DNA from: DASXBJ01 sp036491755 | GTDB lineage: Bacteria > Chloroflexota > Dormibacteria > Dormibacterales > Dormibacteraceae | Direction: 5' to 3' | DNA length: 25,174 bases | NCBI GenBank assembly: GCA_036491755.1 | Contig: DASXBJ010000043.1 | Span: 1 to 25,174, forward strand | Shown here: positions 1-7,095 of the stretch, in pieces | Position numbering within the stretch: position 1 is the stretch's first letter | Layout: the number at the start of each line of letters is the position of its first letter | The notes under the pieces: model-generated | Seen by the model: the letters and a program-made list of their open reading frames with translations, nothing else | What the model was told of the DNA's origin: nothing | The model's database searches: none | Position numbers and translations under genes: made by a program

Positions 1-179
1 CGCGCGAGATGGACGTTGTCGAACACGACGTTGATCACGCCCTTGACCCCGTTGCCGAGCTGGCATCCCGATTGAACGTTTTCCCTGGTGTTTGTCGTGG
101 ACGCGGATGCCGGCGGAACCGCCATCTGCGTCCCCACCGCCAGGGCGGCAATCAACACAAACCTGACTACACGTCTCAT
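1..179 (-). CDS. Secreted phosphoesterase-like protein, N-terminal part (cut by window edge)
   Basis: The frame opens with ATG at 179-177 and runs off the left edge with no stop, so only 59 codons are visible. An AAGGGGGA-type ribosome binding site lies at 186-193. The first 27 residues form a clear Sec signal peptide: MRRVVRF, a hydrophobic core (VLIAALAVG), then an Ala-Ser-Ala cleavage site. The mature start contains GCQLGNGVKGVINVVFDNVHLAR. From memory this resembles the start of large secreted alkaline-phosphatase-superfamily or phosphoesterase proteins of Actinobacteria and Chloroflexi, in which a 'GNGVKHVI..QFDN.H' segment precedes the metal-binding core. The catalytic region is outside the window, so the function is inferred. 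The gene is divergent from padR. Confidence 0.6.
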   Translation of the reverse strand, partial: MRRVVRFVLIAALAVGTQMAVPPASASTTNTRENVQSGCQLGNGVKGVINVVFDNVHLA

Positions 180-207
180 GCATTTCCCCCTTGAGAACCC
201 GATAACC

Positions 208-231
208 CGGACTGCGCAAAATCGCAGTCCG
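208..231 (-). repeat. Perfect 9-bp inverted repeat in the 5' leader of the leftmost gene
   Basis: CGGACTGCG (208-216) and CGCAGTCCG (223-231) are exact reverse complements around a 6-nt spacer, CAAAAT. The structure lies 29 bp upstream of the ATG at 179, just beyond its ribosome binding site. It could be an operator dyad or an RNA hairpin in the leader. It lacks a following T-tract, so it does not look like an intrinsic terminator. Confidence 0.45.
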
Positions 232-299
232 CCCTCGGCGCTAGACCCTAGCCGCCCCCCGTTATTGGCAGGTTAACACCCGGTTTGAGAATTGCCACC

Positions 300-329
300 T
301 TGACTTTCGATACATCTGGATGATATATC
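300..329 (+). promoter_or_regulatory. padR promoter with overlapping operator-like inverted repeat
   Basis: A TTGACT -35 element (300-305) is followed, after 18 bp, by a TATATC -10 element (324-329). The stretch is AT-rich against a GC-rich background. Between and over these elements sit GATACATC (309-316) and GATATATC (322-329). They form an imperfect inverted repeat (7 of 8 positions) around a 5-nt spacer, a typical layout for a PadR-type autoregulatory operator. The predicted transcription start falls around 336-340, essentially at the ATG (340), so the message may be leaderless. No SD sequence is visible before that ATG. Confidence 0.5.
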
Positions 330-339
330 TAACAGCGAT

Positions 340-882
340 ATGGAATTGACCCCGACGTCCTACGTGGTGCTGGGGATGCTGGCCAACGGGCCGCAATCCG
401 GTTACGACATCAAACAGCTGGCGGACATCTCGACCCGGCACTTCTGGGCGATCAGCTACGGGCAGATCTACCCCGAGCTCAAGCGCCTCGTCAAGGCGGG
501 GCTGGTCAAGGCTGAGGACGCCTCGCGCGGCACGCGGCCGCGGACCATCCACCACCTCACCGCGAAAGGGCGGCAGGTGTTCAACGCATGGGTGACCGAC
601 ACCGAGGTGAGAAAGCTGGAGATCCGCGACGAGATGCTGCTGAAGCTCTTCTTCTCCGACGCATCGACCCGCAAGGACACGGTGCGCCTGCTCGCCGCGA
701 TGAGCGAACGGCATATGCAAACCGCGGCAGCGCTTCGCGCCAACGAGCCGATGGCCGCGTCGCGCGACCACCGGATGAAATACGAGGTCTTGAAGTTCGG
801 CGTCGGCCTGCACACCTGGTGCGCCGATTTTTACTCGAGCCTGGCTAAGGACCTGGACCGGGTCAGGGAGACGAAGAGGTGA
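340..882 (+). CDS. PadR family transcriptional regulator
   Basis: The 180-residue protein has the PadR layout. Residues 1-80 form an N-terminal winged helix (YVVLGMLANGPQSGYDIKQL, then a recognition region with SYGQIYPELKRLVKAGLV, then the wing with RPRTIHHLTAKG). A C-terminal helical dimerisation domain of the Vir_act_alpha_C type occupies about residues 90-180. PadR proteins are usually repressors that dissociate from their operator when they bind a small phenolic or drug-like ligand, and they commonly control a neighbouring exporter. Here the stop codon overlaps the start of the MMPL transporter gene, so the pair is almost certainly co-transcribed. The AT-rich dyad at 309-329 is the obvious candidate operator for autoregulation of both genes. 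Confidence 0.9.
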   Translation: MELTPTSYVVLGMLANGPQSGYDIKQLADISTRHFWAISYGQIYPELKRLVKAGLVKAEDASRGTRPRTIHHLTAKGRQVFNAWVTDTEVRKLEIRDEMLLKLFFSDASTRKDTVRLLAAMSERHMQTAAALRANEPMAASRDHRMKYEVLKFGVGLHTWCADFYSSLAKDLDRVRETKR

Positions 883-3017
883 TGTTCGATCGAATCGCCC
901 GGCTGATCAATCGCGGGCCGTGGATGTTCGTGATCGCGGGCGTCGTGTTCGCCTCGATCGCCGGCATCTTCGGCGGAAGCGTTTCCAGGTCGCTGCAGGT
1001 CGGGGGTTTCCAGGACCCGGGCGCGCAGAGCAGCCAGGCCGTCGCCAGGCTCGAGAGCGCGAGCGGGCTGCGCGCGGACGGCGGGCTGGTTGCGGTGGTG
1101 CGAATCGGCCAGGGCGCAAGCGCCGCAGCTTCGATCGCCGAAGTGAACAAGGTCGCGGCGGTCATGGCAGGCCAATCGGAGGTCGACCACGTGGTGACCT
1201 ACTACGGCACCCACGACGCCGCCCTGCTGTCGAGCGACGGTCTCAGCACGATGGTGGTCGCTTCGTGGAAGAAGGTCAGCGACCAGCAGGCGGTGGCGGC
1301 CGAAGGGCGCATCGCCGACCAGCTGAAGGGCGATCCCAATGTGAAGCTCGGCGGGTACGCCGCGATCAACCAGCAGCTCAACACCATCATCACCGGCGAC
1401 CTTGGGCGCGCCGAGCTGATGGCGTTTCCGATCCTGTTCCTGCTGTCGCTGTGGGTGTTCCGCGGATTGATCGCCGCGCTCCTCCCGCCGCTGGTCGGCG
1501 GCGTGGTCATCCTCGGCACGTTCCTGTTCCTGCGCGGCGTGACCGAGGTGCACGGCGTCTCGATCTTCGCCTTGAACCTGGCGACGGGCATGGGCCTGGG
1601 GCTGGCGATCGACTACAGCCTGTTCATGGTGTCGCGCTTCCGCGAGGAGATGGCCGCCGGAGCCGATCCCGCGGCCGCCATCCGGCAAACGCTGCGCACG
1701 GCCGGCCGCACCGTCCTGTTCAGCTCGCTGACCATCGCCGCCGCAGTGGGGTCGCTCACCGTGTTCCCGATCAACTTCCTGTGGTCGATGGGCGTCGCCG
1801 GCGTCATCGTCGCGCTGACCGCATCTCTGGTCGCGCTCACGCTCCTGCCCGCGGCCCTGCGCCTGCTCGGCCCTCGCGTCAACATGCTGGCGCCGCGTCG
1901 CTGGCAGCAGGTGGTCACGAGCCCCGCGACCAGCAGTGGTTTCTGGTACAGGTTCTCGTGGTTTGTGATGCGGCGGCCGGTGCCGGTCGCGGTTCTGAGC
2001 GCCGCCTTCCTCATCCTGCTCGGGCTGCCGTTCCTCGGCATCCGGTTCAACTCGGTCGACCAGACCGACCTTCCGGCGGGCACGGCGGCAAGGCAGGTCC
2101 ACGACGCGCTCATCAAGGACTTCGGCGCGCCGTCTGGCGACCCGATCATCGTGGTCGTCGCGACGCCGTCATCCAACGGCGCGGCCGTGCAGTCATACGC
2201 GAGGAGCCTGCGGTCGATCGGCGGTGTCACGGACGCGAGCGCACCTCAGCCCGCGGGCTCTGACACGTGGCGGATCGATGTCCACGTGAGCGGCGGCAAC
2301 TTCGACCAGTCGACCCAGAAGGTCGTCAGCGACATTCGAGACCAGAGCGCGCCCTTTCCTGTCCTCGTCGGAGGCCAGGCCGCGCAGTTCGCCGACCTGC
2401 AGACGTCGCTCGCTTCGCACCTGCCGCTGGCGATCGCGATCGTGGCGGTGGCGACGCTGGTGCTCCTCTTCCTGCTCACTGGGTCGATCGTGCTCCCGAT
2501 CAAGGCCGTGGTCATGAACCTGCTCACCTTGAGCGTCGCGTTCGGCGTGCTCGTTCTGGTCTTCCAGGACGGGCGGTTCCAGGACCTGCTCGGCTACGCG
2601 AGCCAGGGCGCCCTGGAGTCGACGCAGCCGGTGCTCCTGTTCGCCATCGTGTTCGGGCTCTCCACCGACTACGGCGTCTTCCTGCTGACCCGGATCAAGG
2701 AGGCGTACGACTCGGGATCCACCAACGCGGAGGCGGTGGCGCTTGGCGTCCAGCGCACGGGCCGGATCATCACCGCGGCCGCGCTTCTGTTCTGCGTTGC
2801 GATCGGCGCCTTCGCCACCTCGCAGATCATCTTCATCAAGGAGCTCGGTATCGGCATCGCGGCCGGCGTGCTCATCGACGCCACGGTCGTGCGCGGCTTC
2901 CTCGTGCCATCGCTGATGGCCCTGCTCGGGCGCTGGAACTGGTGGGCGCCGCGGCCCCTGCGCCTGCTGCACGGCTGGGTGGGCCTGGACGAGGGTCCCG
3001 CGGCGAAGCCCGCGTAG
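882..3017 (+). CDS. MMPL family transporter (MmpL/RND superfamily exporter)
   Basis: About 711 residues in two homologous halves. The first half has one membrane helix near residues 13-31, an extracytoplasmic domain to about 175, and five helices to about 325. The second half has a helix near 365-385, an extracytoplasmic domain to about 510, and five helices to about 685. The Asp-Tyr pairs that relay protons in MmpL proteins are present in both halves: GLAIDYSLFMVSRFREE near residue 244 and GLSTDYGVFLLTRIKE near residue 596. The family exports lipids or hydrophobic drugs using the proton gradient. The substrate cannot be told from sequence. The ATG at 882 overlaps the padR stop (TGATG). A GTG at 879 is an alternative, and a GGGAG at 866-870 could serve either. 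Translational coupling to padR is likely. Confidence 0.9.
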   Translation: MFDRIARLINRGPWMFVIAGVVFASIAGIFGGSVSRSLQVGGFQDPGAQSSQAVARLESASGLRADGGLVAVVRIGQGASAAASIAEVNKVAAVMAGQSEVDHVVTYYGTHDAALLSSDGLSTMVVASWKKVSDQQAVAAEGRIADQLKGDPNVKLGGYAAINQQLNTIITGDLGRAELMAFPILFLLSLWVFRGLIAALLPPLVGGVVILGTFLFLRGVTEVHGVSIFALNLATGMGLGLAIDYSLFMVSRFREEMAAGADPAAAIRQTLRTAGRTVLFSSLTIAAAVGSLTVFPINFLWSMGVAGVIVALTASLVALTLLPAALRLLGPRVNMLAPRRWQQVVTSPATSSGFWYRFSWFVMRRPVPVAVLSAAFLILLGLPFLGIRFNSVDQTDLPAGTAARQVHDALIKDFGAPSGDPIIVVVATPSSNGAAVQSYARSLRSIGGVTDASAPQPAGSDTWRIDVHVSGGNFDQSTQKVVSDIRDQSAPFPVLVGGQAAQFADLQTSLASHLPLAIAIVAVATLVLLFLLTGSIVLPIKAVVMNLLTLSVAFGVLVLVFQDGRFQDLLGYASQGALESTQPVLLFAIVFGLSTDYGVFLLTRIKEAYDSGSTNAEAVALGVQRTGRIITAAALLFCVAIGAFATSQIIFIKELGIGIAAGVLIDATVVRGFLVPSLMALLGRWNWWAPRPLRLLHGWVGLDEGPAAKPA

Positions 3018-3059
3018 AGGGCCCCCCAAAAGCGACACCTCTAATCGGTCGCGTCCCTT

Positions 3060-3094
3060 TATACAATCTTGCTCGGCCGGCGTGAACAGCCGGC
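3060..3094 (+). promoter_or_regulatory. Candidate -10 and leader hairpin of the APC permease gene
   Basis: TATACAAT (3060-3067) is a good -10 match in GC-rich surroundings, about 50 bp before the ATG at 3118. I see no convincing -35. It is followed by GCCGGC (3076-3081) and a second GCCGGC (3089-3094) around a 7-nt spacer, a possible short leader hairpin. A purine-rich ribosome binding site, GGGAGGGAGAG, follows at 3101-3111. Confidence 0.4.
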
Positions 3095-3117
3095 GCAGTA
3101 GGGAGGGAGAGTTCGAG

Positions 3118-4530
3118 ATGAGCAAGCTACGCCCGCAGCTGGGTGTCATCGAGGCCATGGCTCTTTCGGTCGGCATCATGGCCCCCACCGCGGCGATGGC
3201 CCTCAACGGGTCGCTGGCCGCATCGATCACGGGCACGGCGGTGGCGCTCGCTTTTCTGGGCGCCGTGATCACGATCATGCTGACGTCCTTCTCGTTCATC
3301 GAATTCAGCCGGCAGTTCGCGCACGCCGGTTCCGTGTACGTGTTCAATGGAATCTCGTTCGGTCCGCGCCTGGGTTTCCTGTCGGCGTGGGGTTTGCTGC
3401 TCACCTACGGGGCATTCACGGTCGCGTCGACCGCCGAGGTGGGGCTTTTCTTCCAGACCTTCCTCGGCCTGTTGAACGTCAACATCCACTGGCTCATACC
3501 CGCGCTCGCCGCCGCCGCGCTGATCTGGTTTCTCGCCCACCGTGAGGTGAAGCTGTCGACGCGGACCACGCTGGTCGTCGAGGGCGTATCCGTCCTGCTG
3601 ATCCTTTTCCTGGCCGTCGTGATCCTGGGTCGCGGAGGCGCGCACGGGCTGTCCACGGTTCCGTTCCAGATTCCGAAGGCCGGCTTCTCCGCTGTCGCGC
3701 TCGCCAGCGTGTTTGGTTTCCTGTCGTTCGCAGGGTTCGAAGGGGCGGCCACCCTGGGTGAGGAGACCGGCAACCCGAAGCGGTCGATCCCGCGTGCGAT
3801 CCTGGCCGCGGTTCTGTTCACGGGCACCTTCTACCTGGTGATCAGCTACACGCAGGCGATCGGGTTCGGCACCGACGACAAGGGCGTCGCGGCGTTTGCG
3901 GGCTCGACCTCGCCGCTGGTGGACCTGGCCAAGTCGTACCTGGGCACGACGATGGCGATCGTGATCAGCCTCGGCGCGACGGTGTCGGCGTTCGCCTCCG
4001 CGCTTGGCACTGGGCTGGCCGCGTCACGGTTGCTGTTTGCGCTGGGCCGCGACGGCTTTGGGCCCGCGGCGCTGGGCAAGGTGCATCCGGTGCACGCGTC
4101 CCCTTACATGGCGGTTGCCACCGTGATGTCGATCGCGATCGTGCTTGACATCATCCTGGTCGAGCAGACCGGCGCGAACGTGTTCGCGTACGCGGGCACC
4201 ATCGGCGTGTTGTCGTTGCTGCTCGTCTATCTCGCCACGCAGGTCGGCGCGATCAAGCTGTTCCGCAGCATTGGGCGGTGGCGCGGGGCCCAACCGGTGA
4301 TTCCCCTGATCGCGATCGCGCTGCTGGCTTACGCGTTGTGGTCGAACGTCTACCCGATCCCAGCGGCGCCGTACAACTACTTTCCGTACGGCGTGCTCGC
4401 CTGGATCGTCGCGGGCGTGATCATCGTGCTCGTAAGCCCGGGCATGGTCACACGCATCGGCAAGGCATTGACGGAGGTGGACCGGCCGCAGGTCGACCGC
4501 GCGGCGGCCCTGGAGGGCGCCGAACCCTAG
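3118..4530 (+). CDS. APC superfamily amino acid permease
   Basis: A 470-residue polytopic membrane protein of the amino acid-polyamine-organocation family. Helix 1 contains the broken-helix segment LSVGIMAPTAAMALNGS near residues 15-31. The family signature region FAGFEGAATLGEETGNPKRSIPRAI lies near 203-227, after helix 6. About 12 hydrophobic segments can be counted, as usual for the family. The start was set at ATG 3118 because of the strong ribosome binding site at 3101-3111. An upstream GTG at 3082 would add 12 polar residues and lies inside a leader hairpin. Such permeases take up amino acids or amines by proton or sodium symport, or by exchange. The substrate is not predictable here. 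The next gene starts within 3 bp of the stop. Confidence 0.88.
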   Translation: MSKLRPQLGVIEAMALSVGIMAPTAAMALNGSLAASITGTAVALAFLGAVITIMLTSFSFIEFSRQFAHAGSVYVFNGISFGPRLGFLSAWGLLLTYGAFTVASTAEVGLFFQTFLGLLNVNIHWLIPALAAAALIWFLAHREVKLSTRTTLVVEGVSVLLILFLAVVILGRGGAHGLSTVPFQIPKAGFSAVALASVFGFLSFAGFEGAATLGEETGNPKRSIPRAILAAVLFTGTFYLVISYTQAIGFGTDDKGVAAFAGSTSPLVDLAKSYLGTTMAIVISLGATVSAFASALGTGLAASRLLFALGRDGFGPAALGKVHPVHASPYMAVATVMSIAIVLDIILVEQTGANVFAYAGTIGVLSLLLVYLATQVGAIKLFRSIGRWRGAQPVIPLIAIALLAYALWSNVYPIPAAPYNYFPYGVLAWIVAGVIIVLVSPGMVTRIGKALTEVDRPQVDRAAALEGAEP

Positions 4531-4532
4531 GT

Positions 4533-5699
4533 TTGCGCGGCCGTCTCCGGCGACGCATCGGGACGGTGGCAGCGCTCGGCGTGGGCGCGCTGGCCGTGCC
4601 GGTCCTGCTGGAGGCTCGCGTGACCCGGTCCGAGCGGGCGGCGGGCGAGAGCTTTGCGTCGGTGCCCGTTGCTGGGCGCGGTTCGACCCTGTTGGGGATC
4701 AGCTTTCGGCCGCGGCAGGCGGCGGAGTTCGGCCTCGATGGCCGGGCGACCCTGGCGCGGCTGCTCGAATCTCCCTTCTCGCTGGTTCGAGTGGCCGCGT
4801 ACTGGAATTCCATCGAAGCCCGGCCGGGCGTGTTCGATTTCCGCGACCTCGACTCGCAGCTCGACGCGGTGGAGCGGGCCGGCAAGCGGGTGATCGTGGC
4901 CGTGGGGGCGGTCAAGAATTTCGGCTACCCGGAGTTCTTCGTGCCGCCGCACCGCCTCGACGGCCCGCTGCCGGAAGGCCGCCTGGTGAGCGCGGTGTCG
5001 CACCCTGCACTTCTGGCCGGGGCGGTCGAGTTCGTTTCGCGCGTCGCCGAGCGATACCGCGATCGTGCGTCGGTGCTGGCGTGGCAGCTCGAGCACGAGG
5101 CGGTCGATCCGCTGGGGGTGGAGCACTCGTGGCGGCTGGGCGTTGACTTCGTGGCTGCGGAGATGGCGGCGCTGAGGCGGGCCGATCCATCGCGGCCGGT
5201 GATCATGAACGGGTTTCTGCCCACGTCAACGCCGGTTCGGGTGTCGCAGTGGTGGCGTACGCGCGACCAAGGCGACTCGCTGGCGGTGGCCGCGCGGATC
5301 GCTGACATCGTCGGCATCGATTACTACCCGCGCCACGCGCTGGCGGGGATGGGATCGAGGACGGTGTACATGGATGGCGCGGCAACTCCGTGGCAGCGCA
5401 CGCTGGTCGATGCCCGTGTCGAGCAGGTGCGGCGGTCGGGCAAGATGTTCATGGTGACCGAGGGCCAGAGCGAGCCGTGGGAGGCCGTCACCGCGCCGCC
5501 GAGTCCGCGCGATCGCGAGATGTTCAGCTGCCGTGCCCAGCATCTGTTGACCAACTACAACGAGACGATGCGATGGTCGACTCCCGCGCACCCTGTCTAC
5601 GCGTATCTGTTCTGGGGCGCGGAGTACTGGGTGCTCCGCGATCGGGATGGCGACTCGCGATACATGCGTGCGTTCGAGCGCGTGCTGGAGGAATCCTGA
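4533..5699 (+). CDS. Membrane-anchored glycoside-hydrolase-like (clan A TIM barrel) protein
   Basis: About 388 residues. The TTG at 4533 directly follows the permease stop and gives a classic anchor or signal segment (MRGRLRRRIGTVAALG..., hydrophobic to about residue 27). No ATG in the region gives as sensible an N-terminus, but no clear SD is visible. The body resembles retaining (beta/alpha)8 glycosidases of the GH5/GH42 kind: LVRVAAYWNSIEARPGVFDFRDLDSQLD (strand 2 region), VLAWQLEHEA with candidate acid/base Glu189, and MFMVTEGQSEPW with candidate nucleophile Glu310. The strict Asn-Glu pair of clan A is His-Glu here, so I do not assign a substrate. It probably acts outside the membrane on a polysaccharide or glycolipid. 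The downstream permease gene appears to overlap its stop. Confidence 0.7.
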   Translation: MRGRLRRRIGTVAALGVGALAVPVLLEARVTRSERAAGESFASVPVAGRGSTLLGISFRPRQAAEFGLDGRATLARLLESPFSLVRVAAYWNSIEARPGVFDFRDLDSQLDAVERAGKRVIVAVGAVKNFGYPEFFVPPHRLDGPLPEGRLVSAVSHPALLAGAVEFVSRVAERYRDRASVLAWQLEHEAVDPLGVEHSWRLGVDFVAAEMAALRRADPSRPVIMNGFLPTSTPVRVSQWWRTRDQGDSLAVAARIADIVGIDYYPRHALAGMGSRTVYMDGAATPWQRTLVDARVEQVRRSGKMFMVTEGQSEPWEAVTAPPSPRDREMFSCRAQHLLTNYNETMRWSTPAHPVYAYLFWGAEYWVLRDRDGDSRYMRAFERVLEES

Positions 5700-6529
5700 G
5701 CGGCGCCGCGGCGCCGCGCCGGCAGTGGGACGTACCGGCGGCGATCGGGGCCGTCGCCGGCGTCGCGAGCGGCCTGCTCGGCGTTGGCGGCGGATTCCTG
5801 ATGGTCCCGCTGCAGGTCATCTGGGGGAATACGACGCAGCGCCGCGCCATCGGCACGTCGCTCGCCGCCATCCTGCCGATCGCGCTGGTCGGCGCCCTCG
5901 TCTACTACTTTGGGGCGGCCAGGCCGCAAGTCAACCTCACCATCGCCGGGTTCCTGGTGCTGGGCAGCGCGGCCGGGGCGTTCGCTGGCGCGCAAGCGTC
6001 ACGCCTCATCTCCGAGCGCGGACTGAAGATCGTCGTTGCCTTGCTGCTGGTCGTGGTGGGGCTGAAGGTGCTGCGCGACGCGGTGCTCGGAACCCAGGCC
6101 GCGCTTTTTGGCCACGCGGGCGGGCTCGACCTCACTCTGTACCTGCTGATCGCCGCCTCCGGTTTCGTGATCGGAGTGCTGAGCGGTCTGACGGGAGTGG
6201 GCGGGGGGGTGTTCATCGTCCCCGTCATGGTTGTCGGGTTTGGGATCGCCCAGCGTGTGGCGCAAGGCACCTCGCTGGTGGCGATCCTGCCGACGGCCGC
6301 CGTCGGCGCCCTCACGCACTACCGCAACGGCAACGTCGACCTGAGATCGGCGGGCTGGATGGCGGCGGTCGGTGCGCCCGCCTCGGTGATCGGGGCGGTC
6401 CTCGCGCTGTGGCTGCCCGAACGTCTGCTGCTTGGTCTTTTCGGCCTGTTCCTGCTGTTCGCGGCCTACCGAACCTGGCCGTGGCAGGAGGAGGGCGAGG
6501 CGGGAAGCGTGCCGGAAAAGCCTGCATAG
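5696..6529 (+). CDS. TauE/SafE (sulfite exporter-like) family permease
   Basis: About 277 residues. The family's two inverted-topology repeats are clear: GAVAGVASGLLGVGGGFLMVPL near residues 17-38 and GFVIGVLSGLTGVGGGVFIVPV near 156-177. Each is followed by a GTSL segment (RAIGTSLAAILP and VAQGTSLVAILP). Around eight membrane helices are expected. Members move sulfite, sulfoacetate, taurine-derived or other organic anions, and the substrate here is unknown. The start is odd: there is no in-frame ATG, GTG or TTG near the expected N-terminus. A GGAGGA site (5687-5692) is followed by CTG at 5696, which overlaps the upstream TGA as CTGA. I take CTG as the likely start. Alternatives are a start inside the upstream gene or a base error. 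Confidence 0.82.
   Translation: MSGAAAPRRQWDVPAAIGAVAGVASGLLGVGGGFLMVPLQVIWGNTTQRRAIGTSLAAILPIALVGALVYYFGAARPQVNLTIAGFLVLGSAAGAFAGAQASRLISERGLKIVVALLLVVVGLKVLRDAVLGTQAALFGHAGGLDLTLYLLIAASGFVIGVLSGLTGVGGGVFIVPVMVVGFGIAQRVAQGTSLVAILPTAAVGALTHYRNGNVDLRSAGWMAAVGAPASVIGAVLALWLPERLLLGLFGLFLLFAAYRTWPWQEEGEAGSVPEKPA
5700..5717. repeat. 18-bp perfect GC palindrome at the start of the TauE gene
   Basis: GCGGCGCCGCGGCGCCGC reads the same on both strands with no spacer. It lies one codon after the putative CTG start and encodes the Gly-Ala-Ala-Ala stretch of the N-terminus. Such a sequence could fold back in RNA or be a protein or methylase target. By chance alone it is rare even in GC-rich DNA. Confidence 0.6.
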
Positions 6530-6538
6530 GCAGCCGGC
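6511..6538. terminator. Possible bidirectional stem-loop between TauE and tRNA-Asn
   Basis: GCCGG (6511-6515) pairs with CCGGC (6534-6538), and inside it GCCT (6520-6523) pairs with AGGC (6528-6531) around a GCAT loop, leaving small internal bulges. The structure spans the stop of the TauE gene and lies between two convergent transcription units. No T-tract is present on either side, so it is only a candidate. Confidence 0.3.
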
Positions 6539-6557
6539 TCGAAGGGGCCTCTTGAGT

Positions 6558-6633
6558 TGGCTCCCGAGGCAGGGCTCGAACCTGCGACATGCTGATTAAC
6601 AGTCAGCCGCTCTACCAACTGAGCTACTCGGGA
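6558..6633 (-). tRNA. tRNA-Asn (anticodon GTT)
   Basis: Read on the minus strand, a complete 76-nt cloverleaf is visible. The acceptor stem TCCCGAG pairs with CTCGGGA, the D arm is GCTC-AGTTGGTA-GAGC, and the anticodon stem is GCTGA/TCAGC with loop CTGTTAA (anticodon GTT, complement of 6598-6600). The variable loop is short, and the T arm is GCAGG-TTCGAGC-CCTGC. The discriminator is G, and the CCA end is encoded (6558-6560). Confidence 0.97.
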
Positions 6634-6674
6634 TTGAGGCCTGCGACCAACAAGAGGCCGACGATCGGTCACCG

Positions 6675-6680
6675 ATTTTA
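6675..6680 (-). promoter_or_regulatory. Candidate -10 element for tRNA-Asn
   Basis: On the minus strand TAAAAT occupies 6680-6675, preceded by GTG, about 42 bp upstream of the mature tRNA 5' end. It is the only AT-rich hexamer in this short gap. No good -35 match lies 16-18 bp further up. Confidence 0.35.
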
Positions 6681-6716
6681 CACCGCCCCCGGACGCCTGC
6701 TCCGAGGGGGCCGCCG

Positions 6717-7085
6717 CTATTCGGGGCGGTTTACGCTGATCGCGGCTGTGATCGCCTGGGCGACCCCAACAGGGTCATCGACGCCGACCACGATCCTGGC
6801 GTAATGCTCATCGTGGAGTTCGATGCAGATCGCTTTATCGGGGTCGCTCACGTCCCAGAAAGCCCACTCCCCGTGGTGCACGAAGCGTCCCGCGGTGATC
6901 ACCCCGGGCAAGTTGGTGCCTCCGATGCGGAGGCCGTGCCAGATGCTGTGTGCTTCTGGGGGGTTCACGATCACGCGCGCGATGTGGTCGAGCGGCACCT
7001 CAATTTGACTCTTGAGCGCAAAGAACTGGTCTGCGCCTCTGATGTGAACAATCAGGCTGGTTGCGCTGACCTCGATATCGGCCAC
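6717..7085 (-). CDS. Conserved small PH-like protein of unknown function
   Basis: A 122-residue soluble protein starting at GTG (7085-7083), 10 bp after the stop of the upstream membrane protein. It contains IVHIRGADQFFALKSQIEVPLDHIARV, then GLRIGGTNLPGVITAGRFVHHGEWAFWDVSDPDKAICIEL and a final DEHYARIVVGVDDPVGVAQAI. The alternating beta strands with a final helix, and the GTNLPGVI...GEWAFWDV core, look like the small bacterial PH-like domain proteins found in Actinobacteria. I recall the pattern but cannot name a numbered family with certainty. No signal peptide or catalytic motif is visible. It probably shares a transcript with the cytochrome-b561-like gene, and its role is unknown. Confidence 0.75.
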   Translation of the reverse strand: MADIEVSATSLIVHIRGADQFFALKSQIEVPLDHIARVIVNPPEAHSIWHGLRIGGTNLPGVITAGRFVHHGEWAFWDVSDPDKAICIELHDEHYARIVVGVDDPVGVAQAITAAISVNRPE

Positions 7086-7095
7086 TGGCCGGATT

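Noticed and set aside
831..2102. Long minus-strand open frames opposite the MMPL gene and similar long antisense frames elsewhere (for example 9410-10642 and 11273-12349)
   Set aside because: The translations are rich in Arg, His, Asp and Gln without domains, as expected for antisense frames in GC-rich genes. The sense strand carries clear conserved motifs.
3015..3043. TAGAGG/CCTCTA inverted repeat after the MMPL gene as a terminator
   Set aside because: Six base pairs around a 17-nt loop and no T-tract. It is likely chance.
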